In this document: piece by piece, positions 8,817-17,676 of the stretch
Numbering within the stretch: the stretch's first letter is position 1
How the letters are laid out: each line of letters starts with the position of its first letter
Assembly (NCBI RefSeq): GCF_003386865.1
Contig: NZ_QTUA01000001.1
Location: 2,790,001 to 2,854,000 of the forward strand
Length of the DNA stretch: 64,000 nt
Source of the DNA: Calidifontibacter indicus
GTDB lineage: Bacteria; Actinomycetota; Actinomycetes; Actinomycetales; Dermatophilaceae
Reading direction: 5' to 3'
Made by a program: the position numbers and the translations under genes
Notes under the pieces: generated by a model
Databases searched by the model: none
What the model saw: only the letters and a program-made list of their open reading frames with translations
Told to the model about the DNA's origin: nothing

Positions 8817-9590
8817 ATGTTCATCGACCGTCTCGCACCGGGCCTCGCGGACAACGCGAAACCCGTTGCTCTGCAGGGCCTCTGGATCGGCATCGCCACC
8901 GGCCTCTATGCGATCAGTTTCGGAGCCCTGGCGTCCGCCGCCGGCCTGAACCTCTGGCAGGCAGTGCTGCTGTCTGCGCTGTTGTTCAGCGGCGGCTCGC
9001 CGTTCGCGCTCGTCGGCGTGATCGCGTCGGGCGGCACGGGTGCCGCCGCGGTCACCACCAGCACGTTGCTCGGCTTGCGAAACGGCTTCTACGGACTCCA
9101 GGTCTCCCGGCTGCTGCAGGCGAGGGGATGGCGCAAACTGCTCGCGGCACACCTCACCATCGACGAGTCGACCGCCGTCGCTGTCGCGCAGCCCGATCGC
9201 GAGCGCACAACGGTCGGCTTCTGGTGGACGGGCATCGCGGTGTTCATCTTCTGGAACGCGTTCACCGTCCTCGGCGTACTCGTCGGCAACGCCCTCGGCG
9301 ACCCGAAGCAGTGGGGTCTGGACGCCGCTGCTTCCGGCGCCTTCATCGCGTTGCTGTGGCCGCGATTGACGACGATCCGCACTCGATCGAGCGCCGTCGC
9401 GGCCGGCGCTATCGCGCTGATCGCCTCACCCCATGCGCCGGCTGGCACCCCCATTCTCATCGCCGCGCTGGCGGCGGTCGTCGCCGGCGCGCTGCCGGAC
9501 AAGAGCGAAGGCAACAACGGCACGCACATCATCGACGAAGATCTCCCGCATCATGAACGCGGCAGGCACAGCGATTGGCCCACGCCGTGA
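8817..9590 (+). CDS. azlC: AzlC-family branched-chain amino acid exporter, large subunit
   Basis: Integral membrane protein of 257 aa. The segment GLWIGIATGLYAISFGALASAAGLNLWQAVLLSALLFSGGSPFALVGV is the AzlC signature. It is followed by GLRNGFYGL and the TIDESTAVA segment, both conserved in the family. In Bacillus subtilis, AzlC with AzlD exports branched-chain amino acids and analogues. The C-terminus is hydrophilic and ends RGRHSDWPTP. Its stop overlaps the azlD start, so the two subunits are co-translated. The actual substrate is unknown here. Confidence 0.92.
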   Translation: MFIDRLAPGLADNAKPVALQGLWIGIATGLYAISFGALASAAGLNLWQAVLLSALLFSGGSPFALVGVIASGGTGAAAVTTSTLLGLRNGFYGLQVSRLLQARGWRKLLAAHLTIDESTAVAVAQPDRERTTVGFWWTGIAVFIFWNAFTVLGVLVGNALGDPKQWGLDAAASGAFIALLWPRLTTIRTRSSAVAAGAIALIASPHAPAGTPILIAALAAVVAGALPDKSEGNNGTHIIDEDLPHHERGRHSDWPTP

Positions 9591-9901
9591 GCATGTGGAC
9601 GACAGTGCTGCTGGCCGGTGTGCTCTCCCTGCTGACCAAGCTGGCCGGATTCGTCGTGCCGCAGGAATGGCTCGACGGCCCACTCGTCAGCCGGATCATG
9701 AAGTATCTGCCGATCGCGCTGCTCGCCGCCTTGGTGGCGGTGCAGACCTTCGGTGGCTCGGGCGGATCGGTGACAATCGATGCGCGAGCGGCCGGGCTCG
9801 CGGCGGCGGTCGTCGCCCTCTGCCTGCGGGCGCCCTTCCTGGTGGTCATCATCGTGGCTGCAGCAACCGCCGCAATCCTGCGGGCGTTCGGGATCGGCTG
9901 A
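9587..9901 (+). CDS. azlD: AzlD-family small subunit of branched-chain amino acid exporter
   Basis: Small, strongly hydrophobic protein of 104 aa with about three to four membrane helices: WTTVLLAGVLSLLTKLAGF, YLPIALLAALVAVQTF, AAGLAAAVVALCLRAPFLVVIIVAAATAAIL. The GTG at 9587 is chosen because it overlaps the azlC TGA in the usual GTGA manner; a TTG four codons earlier is also open. It is the obligate partner of AzlC in characterised systems. A stop at 9901 is followed by the convergent regulator gene 35 bases later. Confidence 0.88.
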   Translation: MSMWTTVLLAGVLSLLTKLAGFVVPQEWLDGPLVSRIMKYLPIALLAALVAVQTFGGSGGSVTIDARAAGLAAAVVALCLRAPFLVVIIVAAATAAILRAFGIG

Positions 9902-9935
9902 GAGACAACAAGATTCGGGACCGATCCGTCGGGCG

Positions 9936-10667
9936 CTACTGCGCCCGCTGCAGCCGCGGGATCGCCTCGTAGGCCCACCAGATGTGCTGGTCGACCAACT
10001 CGGCCGCCTCGTCGGCCGACCGGGCCTCGATCGCCGCCATGATCGCGTGGTGATGCGCGCGCAACTGGGTGCGCACCTGCGTCCACTCGGCAAGCTCGCC
10101 GAAGCCCCAGCCGATCGGTAGGTTCATCGCCTCCCGGATCGCGACCGTCAGATCGGTCACCAGACGGTTGCCCGCCGACCGGGCGATCGCGACGTGGAAC
10201 TCGGTGTCGAACCTGCTGAACTCCTCGCGGGTGAGGTCGTCGTCGTCCATCAGCTCCAGGGCCGCACGCATCGCCGCGCGGGCGTCGTCGTCGGCGTGGG
10301 CGCAGGCCAACGCCACCGAGAGTCGCTCGAGCACGACCCGCACCTCGGTGACATCGCGTCCGGGAAAGTTGGCAAGCGCCACGTGCATGCGCAGCATCCG
10401 GGTGAGCGCGACGTGCGGCTCCCCCTCCACGATCGTGCCCCCGGTGGCTCCGGCGCCGACGTTCGAGCGCAGCACTCCGTTCGCCTGCAAGGTGCGCACG
10501 GCCTCGCGAACGACCGCCCGACTCACCCCGAGTTGAGCGGCCAGGTCACGCTCGGCGGGCAGGGTCGAACCGCGTACCAGTCGGCCGTCCAGGATCCCTT
10601 GTTCGATCCAGGCGACAACGAGCTCCCACGCCTTGGTTCCGGCCGCCCGTTCGACGTCTTCGCTCAC
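9936..10667 (-). CDS. FadR/LldR-type GntR-family regulator (probable lactate-responsive repressor)
   Basis: The N-terminal winged helix-turn-helix reads AERDLAAQLGVSRAVVREAVRTLQANGVL, followed by a helical FCD ligand-binding domain with the metal-binding pattern of Asp (SRFDTEFH), His and later His residues (LRAHHHAIM, ...ELVDQHIWW). It is divergent from the lactate permease/lutABC operon with a FadR-type palindrome between them, so it likely controls that operon in response to lactate. The start is taken as GTG at 10667 (MSEDVERAAG, 243 aa); an upstream GTG at 10718 would add 17 low-complexity residues. Confidence 0.88.
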   Translation of the reverse strand: MSEDVERAAGTKAWELVVAWIEQGILDGRLVRGSTLPAERDLAAQLGVSRAVVREAVRTLQANGVLRSNVGAGATGGTIVEGEPHVALTRMLRMHVALANFPGRDVTEVRVVLERLSVALACAHADDDARAAMRAALELMDDDDLTREEFSRFDTEFHVAIARSAGNRLVTDLTVAIREAMNLPIGWGFGELAEWTQVRTQLRAHHHAIMAAIEARSADEAAELVDQHIWWAYEAIPRLQRAQ

Positions 10668-10783
10668 CCCTCGAACTCTAGGCCCACCGCGTGCTGGCAC
10701 GACAGCACCGGCCGACACGCGCAGACCCGAGAGGTGAACTCGCCGGTAACCCGCGGATTACCACTATGGTGTGCATCACAATT

Positions 10784-10796
10784 ATGGTCTGACCAT
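10784..10796. promoter_or_regulatory. FadR/LldR-type operator palindrome upstream of lldP
   Basis: The sequence ATGGTCTGACCAT is a perfect inverted repeat around a central T (ATGGTC-T-GACCAT). It contains TGGTCNGACCA, the classic recognition core of FadR-subfamily GntR regulators. It lies 27 bases before the lldP start, where a bound repressor would block transcription, and about 117 bases from the regulator's own start. The assignment to the adjacent regulator is inference. Confidence 0.75.
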
Positions 10797-10822
10797 TCGA
10801 CACCTCCTCGAAAGGCCCCCCG

Positions 10823-12544
10823 ATGACGACCACCTACACCCCACCGCTCGCGCCGGTGGCCGACAGCCTCTGGTTGTCGGCGATCGTCGCGATGCTCCCG
10901 TTGCTGACCGTGTTCGTGACCCTCGGCGCGCTGCGCTGGAAGGCGCACTGGGCCGGCCTCACCGCTCTCGCCGTCTCGATCGTCGTCGCCGTGATGGCGT
11001 TCGACATGCCGGCCAACCTCGCCGTGCTGTCCGCCACCGAGGGCGCCGTCTTCGGGCTCTTCCCGATCATGTGGATCGTGTTCTGCGCGATCGTGCTCTA
11101 CCAGATCACGGTGGTGAGTGGACGCTTCGACGACCTGCGCGCCACCTTCCACCTGGTCTCCGACGACCCGCGCATCCAGGCCATCATCATCGCCTTCTGT
11201 TTCGGCGCGATGCTGGAGGCACTCGCCGGATTCGGCGCGCCCGTCGCGATCACCGGCGTGATGTTGATGGCAGTCGGGTTCTCCCCGCTGCGCGCGGCCG
11301 CGGTCGCGCTGCTCGCCAACACCGCGCCGGTCGCCTTCGGCGCCGTCGGCACCCCAATCATCACGGCGGGCACGCTCACCAAGATCGACTACAACGAGAT
11401 CGGCGCCTATGTCGGTCACCAGACCCCCGTACTCGCCATCTTCGTGCCGCTGATGCTCGTCGCCCTGGTCGACGGCAAGCGCGGCATCAAGCAGACCTGG
11501 CCGATCGCGATCGTCGTCGGCCTTGCGTTCGGCGTCGCCCAGTGGGTTTCGGCCACCTGGATCTCGGTCGAGCTGACCGACGTCATCGCTTCTCTCGCCG
11601 CCCTCGCCGTGGCCGTCATCATGCTGCGCTTCTGGAAGCCGGTCGGACGCGACGAAGCCCTCGCCGACCTCGCCCTCGCCCGTAAGCGCGAGCTGGCCAC
11701 CGTCGGTGGCTCCGGTGACGCCGGTGATGTCGGCACCGACGAGGCCGACACCGCCCAGAGCGCCGAGGAACTCGACGCCCACGCGCGCTCGCTCTCCCCG
11801 GGACGCATCGGAATGGCGTTGTTCCCCTACCTGCTGATCATCGTCGTCTTCGCTGCCGCGAAGCTCATCGACCCGATCAAGAACGCCCTCGCCGACACCG
11901 ACCGCAAGATCGAATGGCCTGGCCTGCACGGCGAGGTGGTCAACGCCGCCGGCAAGGTGTCGTCGACCACGATCTACAACTTCCAGTGGCTCTCCTCTCC
12001 CGGCACGCTGCTGCTCATCTGCTCACTGATCGTCGCGCTCGTCTACAAGGTGTCACCGGGCAAGTGGCTGCACGAGTTCACCTCCAGCGCAGTCAAGTTG
12101 CGGTTCGCCTTCCTGACGGTCGCATCGGTTCTCGCCCTGGCTTATGTGATGAACCTGTCGGGCCAGACGATCACCATCGGCACCTGGATCGCCGGGGCCG
12201 GCACCGCGTTCGCGTTCCTGTCGCCGATCCTCGGTTGGTTGGGCACCGCGGTCACCGGTTCCGACACCAGCGCCAACGCGCTGTTCGCGACGCTGCAGCA
12301 GACCGCGGCGCACAACGCCGGCATCGACCCGACCCTGCTCGTTGCCTCGAACTCCTCAGGCGGCGTCGTCGGCAAGATGGTCAGCCCGCAGAACCTCACC
12401 ATCGCCGCCACCTCGGTCGGTCTGCTCGGCCGCGAGTCGGACATCTTCCGCAAGGTCGTGCTGTGGTCGATCGGACTGCTGGCCGTCATGTGTCTGCTCG
12501 TCGGCTTGCAGGCCACCGTGCTCTCGTGGATGCTGCCGTCATGA
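10823..12544 (+). CDS. lldP: L-lactate permease LldP/LctP
   Basis: Membrane transporter of 573 aa, the usual length for the lactate permease family. It shows a dozen or more hydrophobic helices. Conserved blocks include FCFGAMLEALAGFGAPVAITG and VGTPIITAG in the first half and GTAVTGSDTSANALFATLQQTAA and ASNSSGGVVGKMVSPQNLTIA in the second; the last is a family signature. A hydrophilic loop of about 45 residues sits near residues 283-330. GAAAGG lies before the ATG at 10823. Its stop overlaps the lutA start (ATGA), so uptake and oxidation of lactate are one operon. Confidence 0.95.
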   Translation: MTTTYTPPLAPVADSLWLSAIVAMLPLLTVFVTLGALRWKAHWAGLTALAVSIVVAVMAFDMPANLAVLSATEGAVFGLFPIMWIVFCAIVLYQITVVSGRFDDLRATFHLVSDDPRIQAIIIAFCFGAMLEALAGFGAPVAITGVMLMAVGFSPLRAAAVALLANTAPVAFGAVGTPIITAGTLTKIDYNEIGAYVGHQTPVLAIFVPLMLVALVDGKRGIKQTWPIAIVVGLAFGVAQWVSATWISVELTDVIASLAALAVAVIMLRFWKPVGRDEALADLALARKRELATVGGSGDAGDVGTDEADTAQSAEELDAHARSLSPGRIGMALFPYLLIIVVFAAAKLIDPIKNALADTDRKIEWPGLHGEVVNAAGKVSSTTIYNFQWLSSPGTLLLICSLIVALVYKVSPGKWLHEFTSSAVKLRFAFLTVASVLALAYVMNLSGQTITIGTWIAGAGTAFAFLSPILGWLGTAVTGSDTSANALFATLQQTAAHNAGIDPTLLVASNSSGGVVGKMVSPQNLTIAATSVGLLGRESDIFRKVVLWSIGLLAVMCLLVGLQATVLSWMLPS

Positions 12545-13281
12545 GAGTCGCGCTGTTCGCCACCTGTTTCAACGACACGATGTGGCCGGAGACCCCCAAG
12601 GCGACGGTGCGCCTGCTGCGCCGCCTCGGTGTCGACGTCGAGTTCCCGCCGGAGCAGACCTGCTGCGGTCAGATGTTCACCAACACGGGCTACGCCGATG
12701 AGGCAATTCCGTTGGCGCGCAAGTTCGTCGACGTGTTCGAGCCGTACGACGCCGTGGTGTCGGTTAGTGGTTCGTGCACCGGTTCGGTGCGCGAGCAGTA
12801 CGACGAGTTGGCCCGTCGCTCCGGCGACGGCGCCCTCGTCGACGGGGTCACGAAGGTCGCTCCCAAGACGTACGAGCTGTCGGAGTTCATCGTCGATGTG
12901 CTCGGCACGACGAACGTCGGTGCCTACTTCCCGCACCGCGTCACCTATCACCCCACCTGCCACTCGTTGCGGATGCTCAAGGTGGGTGACCGGCCGCTGC
13001 AGTTGTTGCGGGCGGTGCGCGGCATCGACCTCGTCGAGCTGCCCGCGGCCGACGAATGCTGCGGGTTCGGTGGCACCTTCGCGATGAAGAACGCCGACAT
13101 CTCGGTGGCCATGGGCAGCGACAAGGCCCGCCACATCCGCGAGACCGAGGCAGAGGTCGTCGTCGCCGGCGACAACTCCTGCCTCGCACAGATCGGTGGG
13201 GTGCTCGGCCGGCAACGGTCCGGCGTCCGCACCATGCACCTCGCCGAGGTGCTCGCCTCGACCGACGGGAGCACGACATGA
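12541..13281 (+). CDS. lutA: LutA-type (Fe-S)-binding subunit of L-lactate oxidation complex
   Basis: A 246-residue protein of the LldE/LutA family. Two CCG-domain motifs are visible, TCCGQMFTNTG near residue 39 and ECCGFGGTFAMKN near residue 172, which bind Fe-S or serve in electron transfer. LutABC together oxidise L-lactate to pyruvate in the cytoplasm without a flavin LldD enzyme. Start and stop both overlap the neighbouring genes by four bases (ATGA), giving tight translational coupling within lldP-lutA-lutB-lutC. Confidence 0.95.
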   Translation: MRVALFATCFNDTMWPETPKATVRLLRRLGVDVEFPPEQTCCGQMFTNTGYADEAIPLARKFVDVFEPYDAVVSVSGSCTGSVREQYDELARRSGDGALVDGVTKVAPKTYELSEFIVDVLGTTNVGAYFPHRVTYHPTCHSLRMLKVGDRPLQLLRAVRGIDLVELPAADECCGFGGTFAMKNADISVAMGSDKARHIRETEAEVVVAGDNSCLAQIGGVLGRQRSGVRTMHLAEVLASTDGSTT

Positions 13282-14753
13282 GCAACCCGAACCCGCTGGG
13301 TACCACCACGGCCACCTTCGTCGGCATGCCGAAGTTTCCGACGATGGCCAAGGATGCCCTGGCCAACACCCGCCAGCGACGCAACCTGCTGCACGCCACA
13401 CACACCATCCGGGCCAAGCGCGCCGCGGTGGTCGACGAGGTGCCCGAGTGGCAGGACCTGCGCCGCAACGGTGCCGACACCAAGGACGAGGTGCTCGCCA
13501 ACCTGGAGCAGTACCTCGTGCAACTCGAGCAGAAGCTCACCGAGCAGGGCGCGACGGTGCACTGGGCGCGCGACGCCGAGGAGGCGAACCGGATCGTGCT
13601 CGATCTGGTGAAGGCCCAGGGCGTCGACGAGGTGGTGAAGGTCAAATCGATGGCCACCCAGGAGATCGAGCTCAACGAGGCATTGGAGGCCGCCGGCATC
13701 CACGCCTGGGAGACCGACCTCGCCGAGCTCATCGTGCAACTGGGTGACGACCGCTCCTCCCATATCCTCGTGCCCGCGATCCACCGCGGACGCGCGGAGA
13801 TCCGCGAGATCTTCCGCACCCGGATGGGGCAAGTCGGCCGGCCGGCGCCGGACAACATGACCGACGAACCCCGCGAACTCGCCGAAGCCGCGCGTCTGCA
13901 CCTGCGGGAGAAATTCCTGCGGGCCAAGGTCGCGATCTCCGGTGCCAACTTCGCAGTCGCCGACACCGGCACCCTCGTGGTGCTGGAGTCGGAGGGCAAC
14001 GGACGCATGTGCCTGACCCTGCCCGAGACCCTCATCTCGGTCGTGGGCATCGAGAAGGTGCTGCCGAAGTGGGAAGACCTCGGCACGTTCATGCAACTGC
14101 TCCCCCGGTCGAGCACCGGCGAGCGGATGAACCCGTACACGACGATGTGGACAGGTCCTGCCGCCGACGACGGGCCGCAGAACGTTCATGTCGTGCTCGT
14201 CGACAACGGCCGCACGCACGTGCTCGCCGACCCGGTCGGGCGGCAGGCGCTGCGGTGCATCCGCTGCTCGGCCTGCCTCAATGTGTGCCCGGTGTACGAA
14301 CGCGCCGGTGGGCACGCGTACGGGTCGGTCTACCCGGGCCCGATCGGTGCGGTGCTCACCCCGCAACTGCGCGGCACCTCCAGCGCGATCGATCAGTCCT
14401 TGCCCTACGCGTCCAGCCTGTGCGGTGCGTGTTACGAGGTCTGCCCGGTGCGCATCGACATCCCGACGTTGCTGGTCAAACTGCGGACGCAGGTGGTCGA
14501 CGAGCATCGCGACGGACGGCCGTCGGTGGAGGCGCGCGCGATGAAGGCCGCGGCCTGGATGTTCTCCGACAGCAGCCACCTGACCAAGGCGCAGAAGGCG
14601 GCGACCCTCGGGTCGAAGCTGCTCGGCAAACGCACCGCGCTCGGGGCCATCCCCGGTCCGGCGGCGGCGTGGAGCGGAGCACGCGACGTGCCGGTGCCGC
14701 CCAAGGAGACCTTCCGGCAATGGTGGGACCGCACGAACGGAGGCAACGAATGA
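13278..14753 (+). CDS. lutB: LutB-type iron-sulfur subunit of L-lactate oxidation complex
   Basis: A 491-residue protein of the LldF/LutB family. The N-terminal half is the LUD (DUF162) domain, with TTATFVGMPKFPTMAKDAL at the start and VKVKSMATQEIELNEALE and ISGANFAVADTGTLVVLESEGNGRM later. The C-terminal part has two 4Fe-4S ferredoxin motifs, CIRCSACLNVCPVYE and CGACYEVCPVRIDIP. The ATG at 13278 overlaps the lutA stop and the stop overlaps lutC, where GGAGG precedes the next start. It acts with LutA and LutC. Confidence 0.95.
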   Translation: MSNPNPLGTTTATFVGMPKFPTMAKDALANTRQRRNLLHATHTIRAKRAAVVDEVPEWQDLRRNGADTKDEVLANLEQYLVQLEQKLTEQGATVHWARDAEEANRIVLDLVKAQGVDEVVKVKSMATQEIELNEALEAAGIHAWETDLAELIVQLGDDRSSHILVPAIHRGRAEIREIFRTRMGQVGRPAPDNMTDEPRELAEAARLHLREKFLRAKVAISGANFAVADTGTLVVLESEGNGRMCLTLPETLISVVGIEKVLPKWEDLGTFMQLLPRSSTGERMNPYTTMWTGPAADDGPQNVHVVLVDNGRTHVLADPVGRQALRCIRCSACLNVCPVYERAGGHAYGSVYPGPIGAVLTPQLRGTSSAIDQSLPYASSLCGACYEVCPVRIDIPTLLVKLRTQVVDEHRDGRPSVEARAMKAAAWMFSDSSHLTKAQKAATLGSKLLGKRTALGAIPGPAAAWSGARDVPVPPKETFRQWWDRTNGGNE

Positions 14754-15376
14754 GCACCGCCCGCGAGGAGATCCTCGACCGCATCCGGCGCGCCCAGACC
14801 GACTCCGCCGCAACGGTTTCGGTGCACGAGGCGCCGGCTCCCGAAACCCTCGACACGCAGCCGATGCTCGAGTTGTTCGTGGAGAACCTCGTCGACTACC
14901 GGGCGGTCGTGCACCAGGTCGGTGCCGGCGAGGTCGCGGGCAAGGTCGACGAGATCCTGCGCAACCACGACTGCCGCAGCGTGGTGATTTCGCCTGACCT
15001 GCCTGACGACGTCCGCCCCGGTGAACTCGACCCCACCGTCGACGACGGGCTGTCCGCGTACGACCTGGACAAGCTCGACGCGGTGGTCACCACCAGCGCG
15101 GTCGGTATCGCGCGCACCGGCACGATCGTGCTCGATCACACCGACGGTCAGGCGCGGCGTGCCCTGTCCCTGGTGCCCGACGTGCACGTGTGCGTCATCA
15201 GGGCCGACCAGGTGGTGACGTCGGTGCCCCAGGCCACCGCGGTGCTGCGGCCGTCGGTCGAGCAGGGGCGCCCGCTCACCTGGATCAGTGGCCCGAGCGC
15301 CACCTCCGACATCGAACTGAACCGGGTGGAGGGGGTGCACGGCCCCCGCAATCTCGAGGTCATCCTCGTGCGTTGA
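14750..15376 (+). CDS. lutC: LutC-type subunit of L-lactate oxidation complex (LUD domain)
   Basis: A 208-residue single LUD/DUF162-domain protein. Recognisable blocks are DAVVTTSAVGIARTGTIVLDH, RALSLVPDVHVCVIRADQVV and TWISGPSATSDIELNRVEGVHGPRNLEVILV; the last is the family's C-terminal signature. The ATG at 14750 overlaps the lutB stop and follows a GGAGG. Its 3' end overlaps the convergent DedA gene by 17 bases, so no separate terminator fits between them. Confidence 0.94.
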   Translation: MSTAREEILDRIRRAQTDSAATVSVHEAPAPETLDTQPMLELFVENLVDYRAVVHQVGAGEVAGKVDEILRNHDCRSVVISPDLPDDVRPGELDPTVDDGLSAYDLDKLDAVVTTSAVGIARTGTIVLDHTDGQARRALSLVPDVHVCVIRADQVVTSVPQATAVLRPSVEQGRPLTWISGPSATSDIELNRVEGVHGPRNLEVILVR

Positions 15377-16106
15377 GCCGGTCCTGATCGGGTTCGTCGA
15401 CGGCGTCGTGTGCGGTTTCGCGCACGGCGCCGTCGGTCGTGTCGTCGGCATCTTCGTCGGCCTCTTCATCCGCCCCAGCTTCGGCGGCTACCTCCACTCG
15501 GCCCGAACCGCGCCTGCGGGCGATCAACCACCGGACGAGTTCGATGAGCGCCGAGGCGAGGATCGCCAACCCCAACCCGAGCGCCAGGCCCTTCAGCGGG
15601 TCCTGCTCGAAGGCATGCCCGCCGATGTAGCCCATCAACGTGCCGTGCAGCGCCCAAGCACTGACACCGATCGCGTCGAACACCGTGAACCGCGCCCGCG
15701 GGTAGCGCATGGCGCCGAAGACGATCGTGGTCGCGATGCGCCCCCACGGGATGAACCGGCCGATGACCAGCGCCATCCCGCCGCGGGTCTCAAGTAACCG
15801 TTTGGCGCCGGCGATCGCGCGTCCCCGCCGGGAGTCGGGGGGGATCGCCTCGATGCGACCGGCCGCGCTGCGCCCGATCAGATACGCAAGGTGGTCGCCG
15901 GCCATCGCTCCCGCTCCCGCGGCGAGAAGGATCAGCAGCAGGTTGGGCGAACCGGTCGACCCGGCATAGACGCCCGCCATGATCAGCGGGGCCTCGCTGG
16001 GAAAGACCGGCACGACGGCGTCGACCAGGGAGATGACGGCGATGAGCGGGTAGATCCACGGCGAGTCCATGAGCTCGCCGAGGGACGTCAGCAGCCCGTC
16101 GAACAT
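15360..16106 (-). CDS. DedA-family membrane protein
   Basis: A 248-residue SNARE-associated/DedA-family protein. It has DAVVPVFPSEAPLIMAG near residues 27-43 (the proline/glutamate re-entrant motif of DedA), GDHLAYLIGR, and RFIPWGRIATTIVFGAMRYP with the conserved arginine (G/R-R-x-x-P). Family members are now thought to act as lipid scramblases or undecaprenyl-phosphate translocases. The last 45 residues are hydrophilic and acidic (EEADEDADDT). The ATG at 16106 has GGGAG upstream. Confidence 0.88.
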   Translation of the reverse strand: MFDGLLTSLGELMDSPWIYPLIAVISLVDAVVPVFPSEAPLIMAGVYAGSTGSPNLLLILLAAGAGAMAGDHLAYLIGRSAAGRIEAIPPDSRRGRAIAGAKRLLETRGGMALVIGRFIPWGRIATTIVFGAMRYPRARFTVFDAIGVSAWALHGTLMGYIGGHAFEQDPLKGLALGLGLAILASALIELVRWLIARRRGSGRVEVAAEAGADEEADEDADDTTDGAVRETAHDAVDEPDQDRLNARG

Positions 16107-16171
16107 CGTGCTCCCATGCGCGGACGGTAACCGGCGCAGGCGACCTGACGCTGAACGAACTGTGACGGGAG

Positions 16172-16918
16172 TTACAACCCCAGGTAACGCTCCAGGCCCA
16201 CCGTGAGCCCCGGGTGGTCGGACACACCGCGCACCCCGGCGAGCACGCCCGGCATGAAGCTGATGCGGTCGAACGAGTCGTGCCGGATGGTGAGTGCCTC
16301 GCCGACTCCCCCGAAGTTGACCTCCTGGTGGGCAACGCGTCCGCGCAGCCGCATGGCGTGCACGGGCACACCGTCGACGAGCGCCCCGCGGGCGCCGTCC
16401 GGGTCGTGCTCGGTGGCGTCGGGCACAGCGCCGAGACCGGCGTCGCGCCGGGCCTCGCCGATGAGTCGCGCGGTGCGCGCGGCCGTGCCGGACGGCGCGT
16501 CGACCTTGTCGGGGTGGTGGGTCTCGACGACCTCGACCGACTCGTAGAAGCGGGCCGCCTGCTGCGCGAAGGACATCATCAGCAAGGCCCCGATGGCGAA
16601 GTTCGGGGCGATGAGCACGCCCACCTCCGGACGCTGCGCGAGTTGCTTCTCCAGGGTCGCGAGGCGATCGTCGTCCCACCCGGTGGTGCCGACGACGGCG
16701 TGCACGCCCTGCTCGACGCAGTGGGCGATGTTCTGCGGCGACGCCGACGGCACGGTGAGCTCGATCGCCACCTGCGCGCCGGCGAGATCGCCGAGGTCGT
16801 CGCCGTCGTCGAAGGTGCCGACGAGTTCCAGATCGTCTGCCTCCTGCACCGCCTGCACGGCCTGCGAGCCCATCCGGCCCGAGGCCCCGATCACTGCCAC
16901 TTTGATCCGCTCAGTCAC
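16172..16918 (-). CDS. dapB: 4-hydroxy-tetrahydrodipicolinate reductase DapB
   Basis: NAD(P)H-dependent reductase of the lysine/diaminopimelate pathway. The 248-residue product has the nucleotide-binding motif GASGRMGS at residues 10-17, the VGTTGWDDD segment, the APNFAIGALLM block and the active-site segment ETHHPDKVDAPSGTA with catalytic His and Lys. The GTG start at 16918 sits directly before the first strand. It stands alone here; dapA is not in the window. Fully typical in length and motifs for actinobacterial DapB. Confidence 0.96.
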   Translation of the reverse strand: MTERIKVAVIGASGRMGSQAVQAVQEADDLELVGTFDDGDDLGDLAGAQVAIELTVPSASPQNIAHCVEQGVHAVVGTTGWDDDRLATLEKQLAQRPEVGVLIAPNFAIGALLMMSFAQQAARFYESVEVVETHHPDKVDAPSGTAARTARLIGEARRDAGLGAVPDATEHDPDGARGALVDGVPVHAMRLRGRVAHQEVNFGGVGEALTIRHDSFDRISFMPGVLAGVRGVSDHPGLTVGLERYLGL

Positions 16919-16989
16919 CCGGCCAACCCTAGGCCGAGGCGGGGCCGCATCTGCAAGACTGTCCACTTCCGTGGTCCAAGGGGAAGGCG

Positions 16990-17676
16990 ATGATGGTCGA
17001 GGGTGACACCGAGCTGCAAGGGGCAGCCGCCGACGATCCGTACGACGCGATCGTGCTGGCCGGCGGACGCGGGTCGCGGCTCGGACTGGTCGACAAGGCG
17101 ACGCTCGACGTCGGTGACGGACCGCTGCTGGCCGGGGTGCTCGAGGCGGTCGCCGCTGCGCGCCACGTCGTGGTGGTCGGGCCCCCACGTGACCTGCCCG
17201 CCCACATCCACCAGGTGCGGGAGGAACCCGTGTTCGGCGGCCCAGCTGCCGCCGTGGTCACCGGCTTGCACGCATTGCCAACCGAATCCGGCGCGGACGG
17301 CGCCGCACCCTGGACGATCGTGCTCGGGTGCGACCTGCCACTCGCGCGCCAAGCGGTGCCGCTCTTGCTGGCCACACGCCGCGGCGAAGGGTGCGTGCTC
17401 GCCGATGGCGAGGGCCACGCCCAGTGGGTCGCCGGGGTCTACTCGACATCCGCGCTCGTGGCGGCGGCCGAGTCGCTGGGCGACGCCACCGACCGTCCGC
17501 TGCGCGCCCTGCTCGGACGCCTGTCCACCCGAGCGCTCGCGGCACCGGGACGCGTCGGTGACGACGTGGACACGTGGGACCAGGTGTCGGAATGGAACGA
17601 CTACTTCATCGACGGCGAGGACGCCGACGAGTCGTCCGCGGACGACGAACCCGAGGAGCGCAGCGCGAATGAGTGA
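16990..17676 (+). CDS. mobA: MobA-like molybdenum cofactor guanylyltransferase
   Basis: Nucleotidyltransferase (228 aa) with LAGGRGSRLG...DKATLDVG near residues 24-42, the GTP/pterin-binding signature of MobA, and a GCDLPLA metal-binding motif near residue 117. MobA attaches GMP to molybdopterin to make the MGD cofactor, which the formate dehydrogenase in this window needs. The acidic tail EDADESSADDEPEE is unusual but not informative. Starts at 16990 and 16993 (ATGATG) are equivalent. The downstream DUF6457 gene overlaps its end, a pairing common in actinobacteria. Confidence 0.85.
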   Translation: MMVEGDTELQGAAADDPYDAIVLAGGRGSRLGLVDKATLDVGDGPLLAGVLEAVAAARHVVVVGPPRDLPAHIHQVREEPVFGGPAAAVVTGLHALPTESGADGAAPWTIVLGCDLPLARQAVPLLLATRRGEGCVLADGEGHAQWVAGVYSTSALVAAAESLGDATDRPLRALLGRLSTRALAAPGRVGDDVDTWDQVSEWNDYFIDGEDADESSADDEPEERSANE

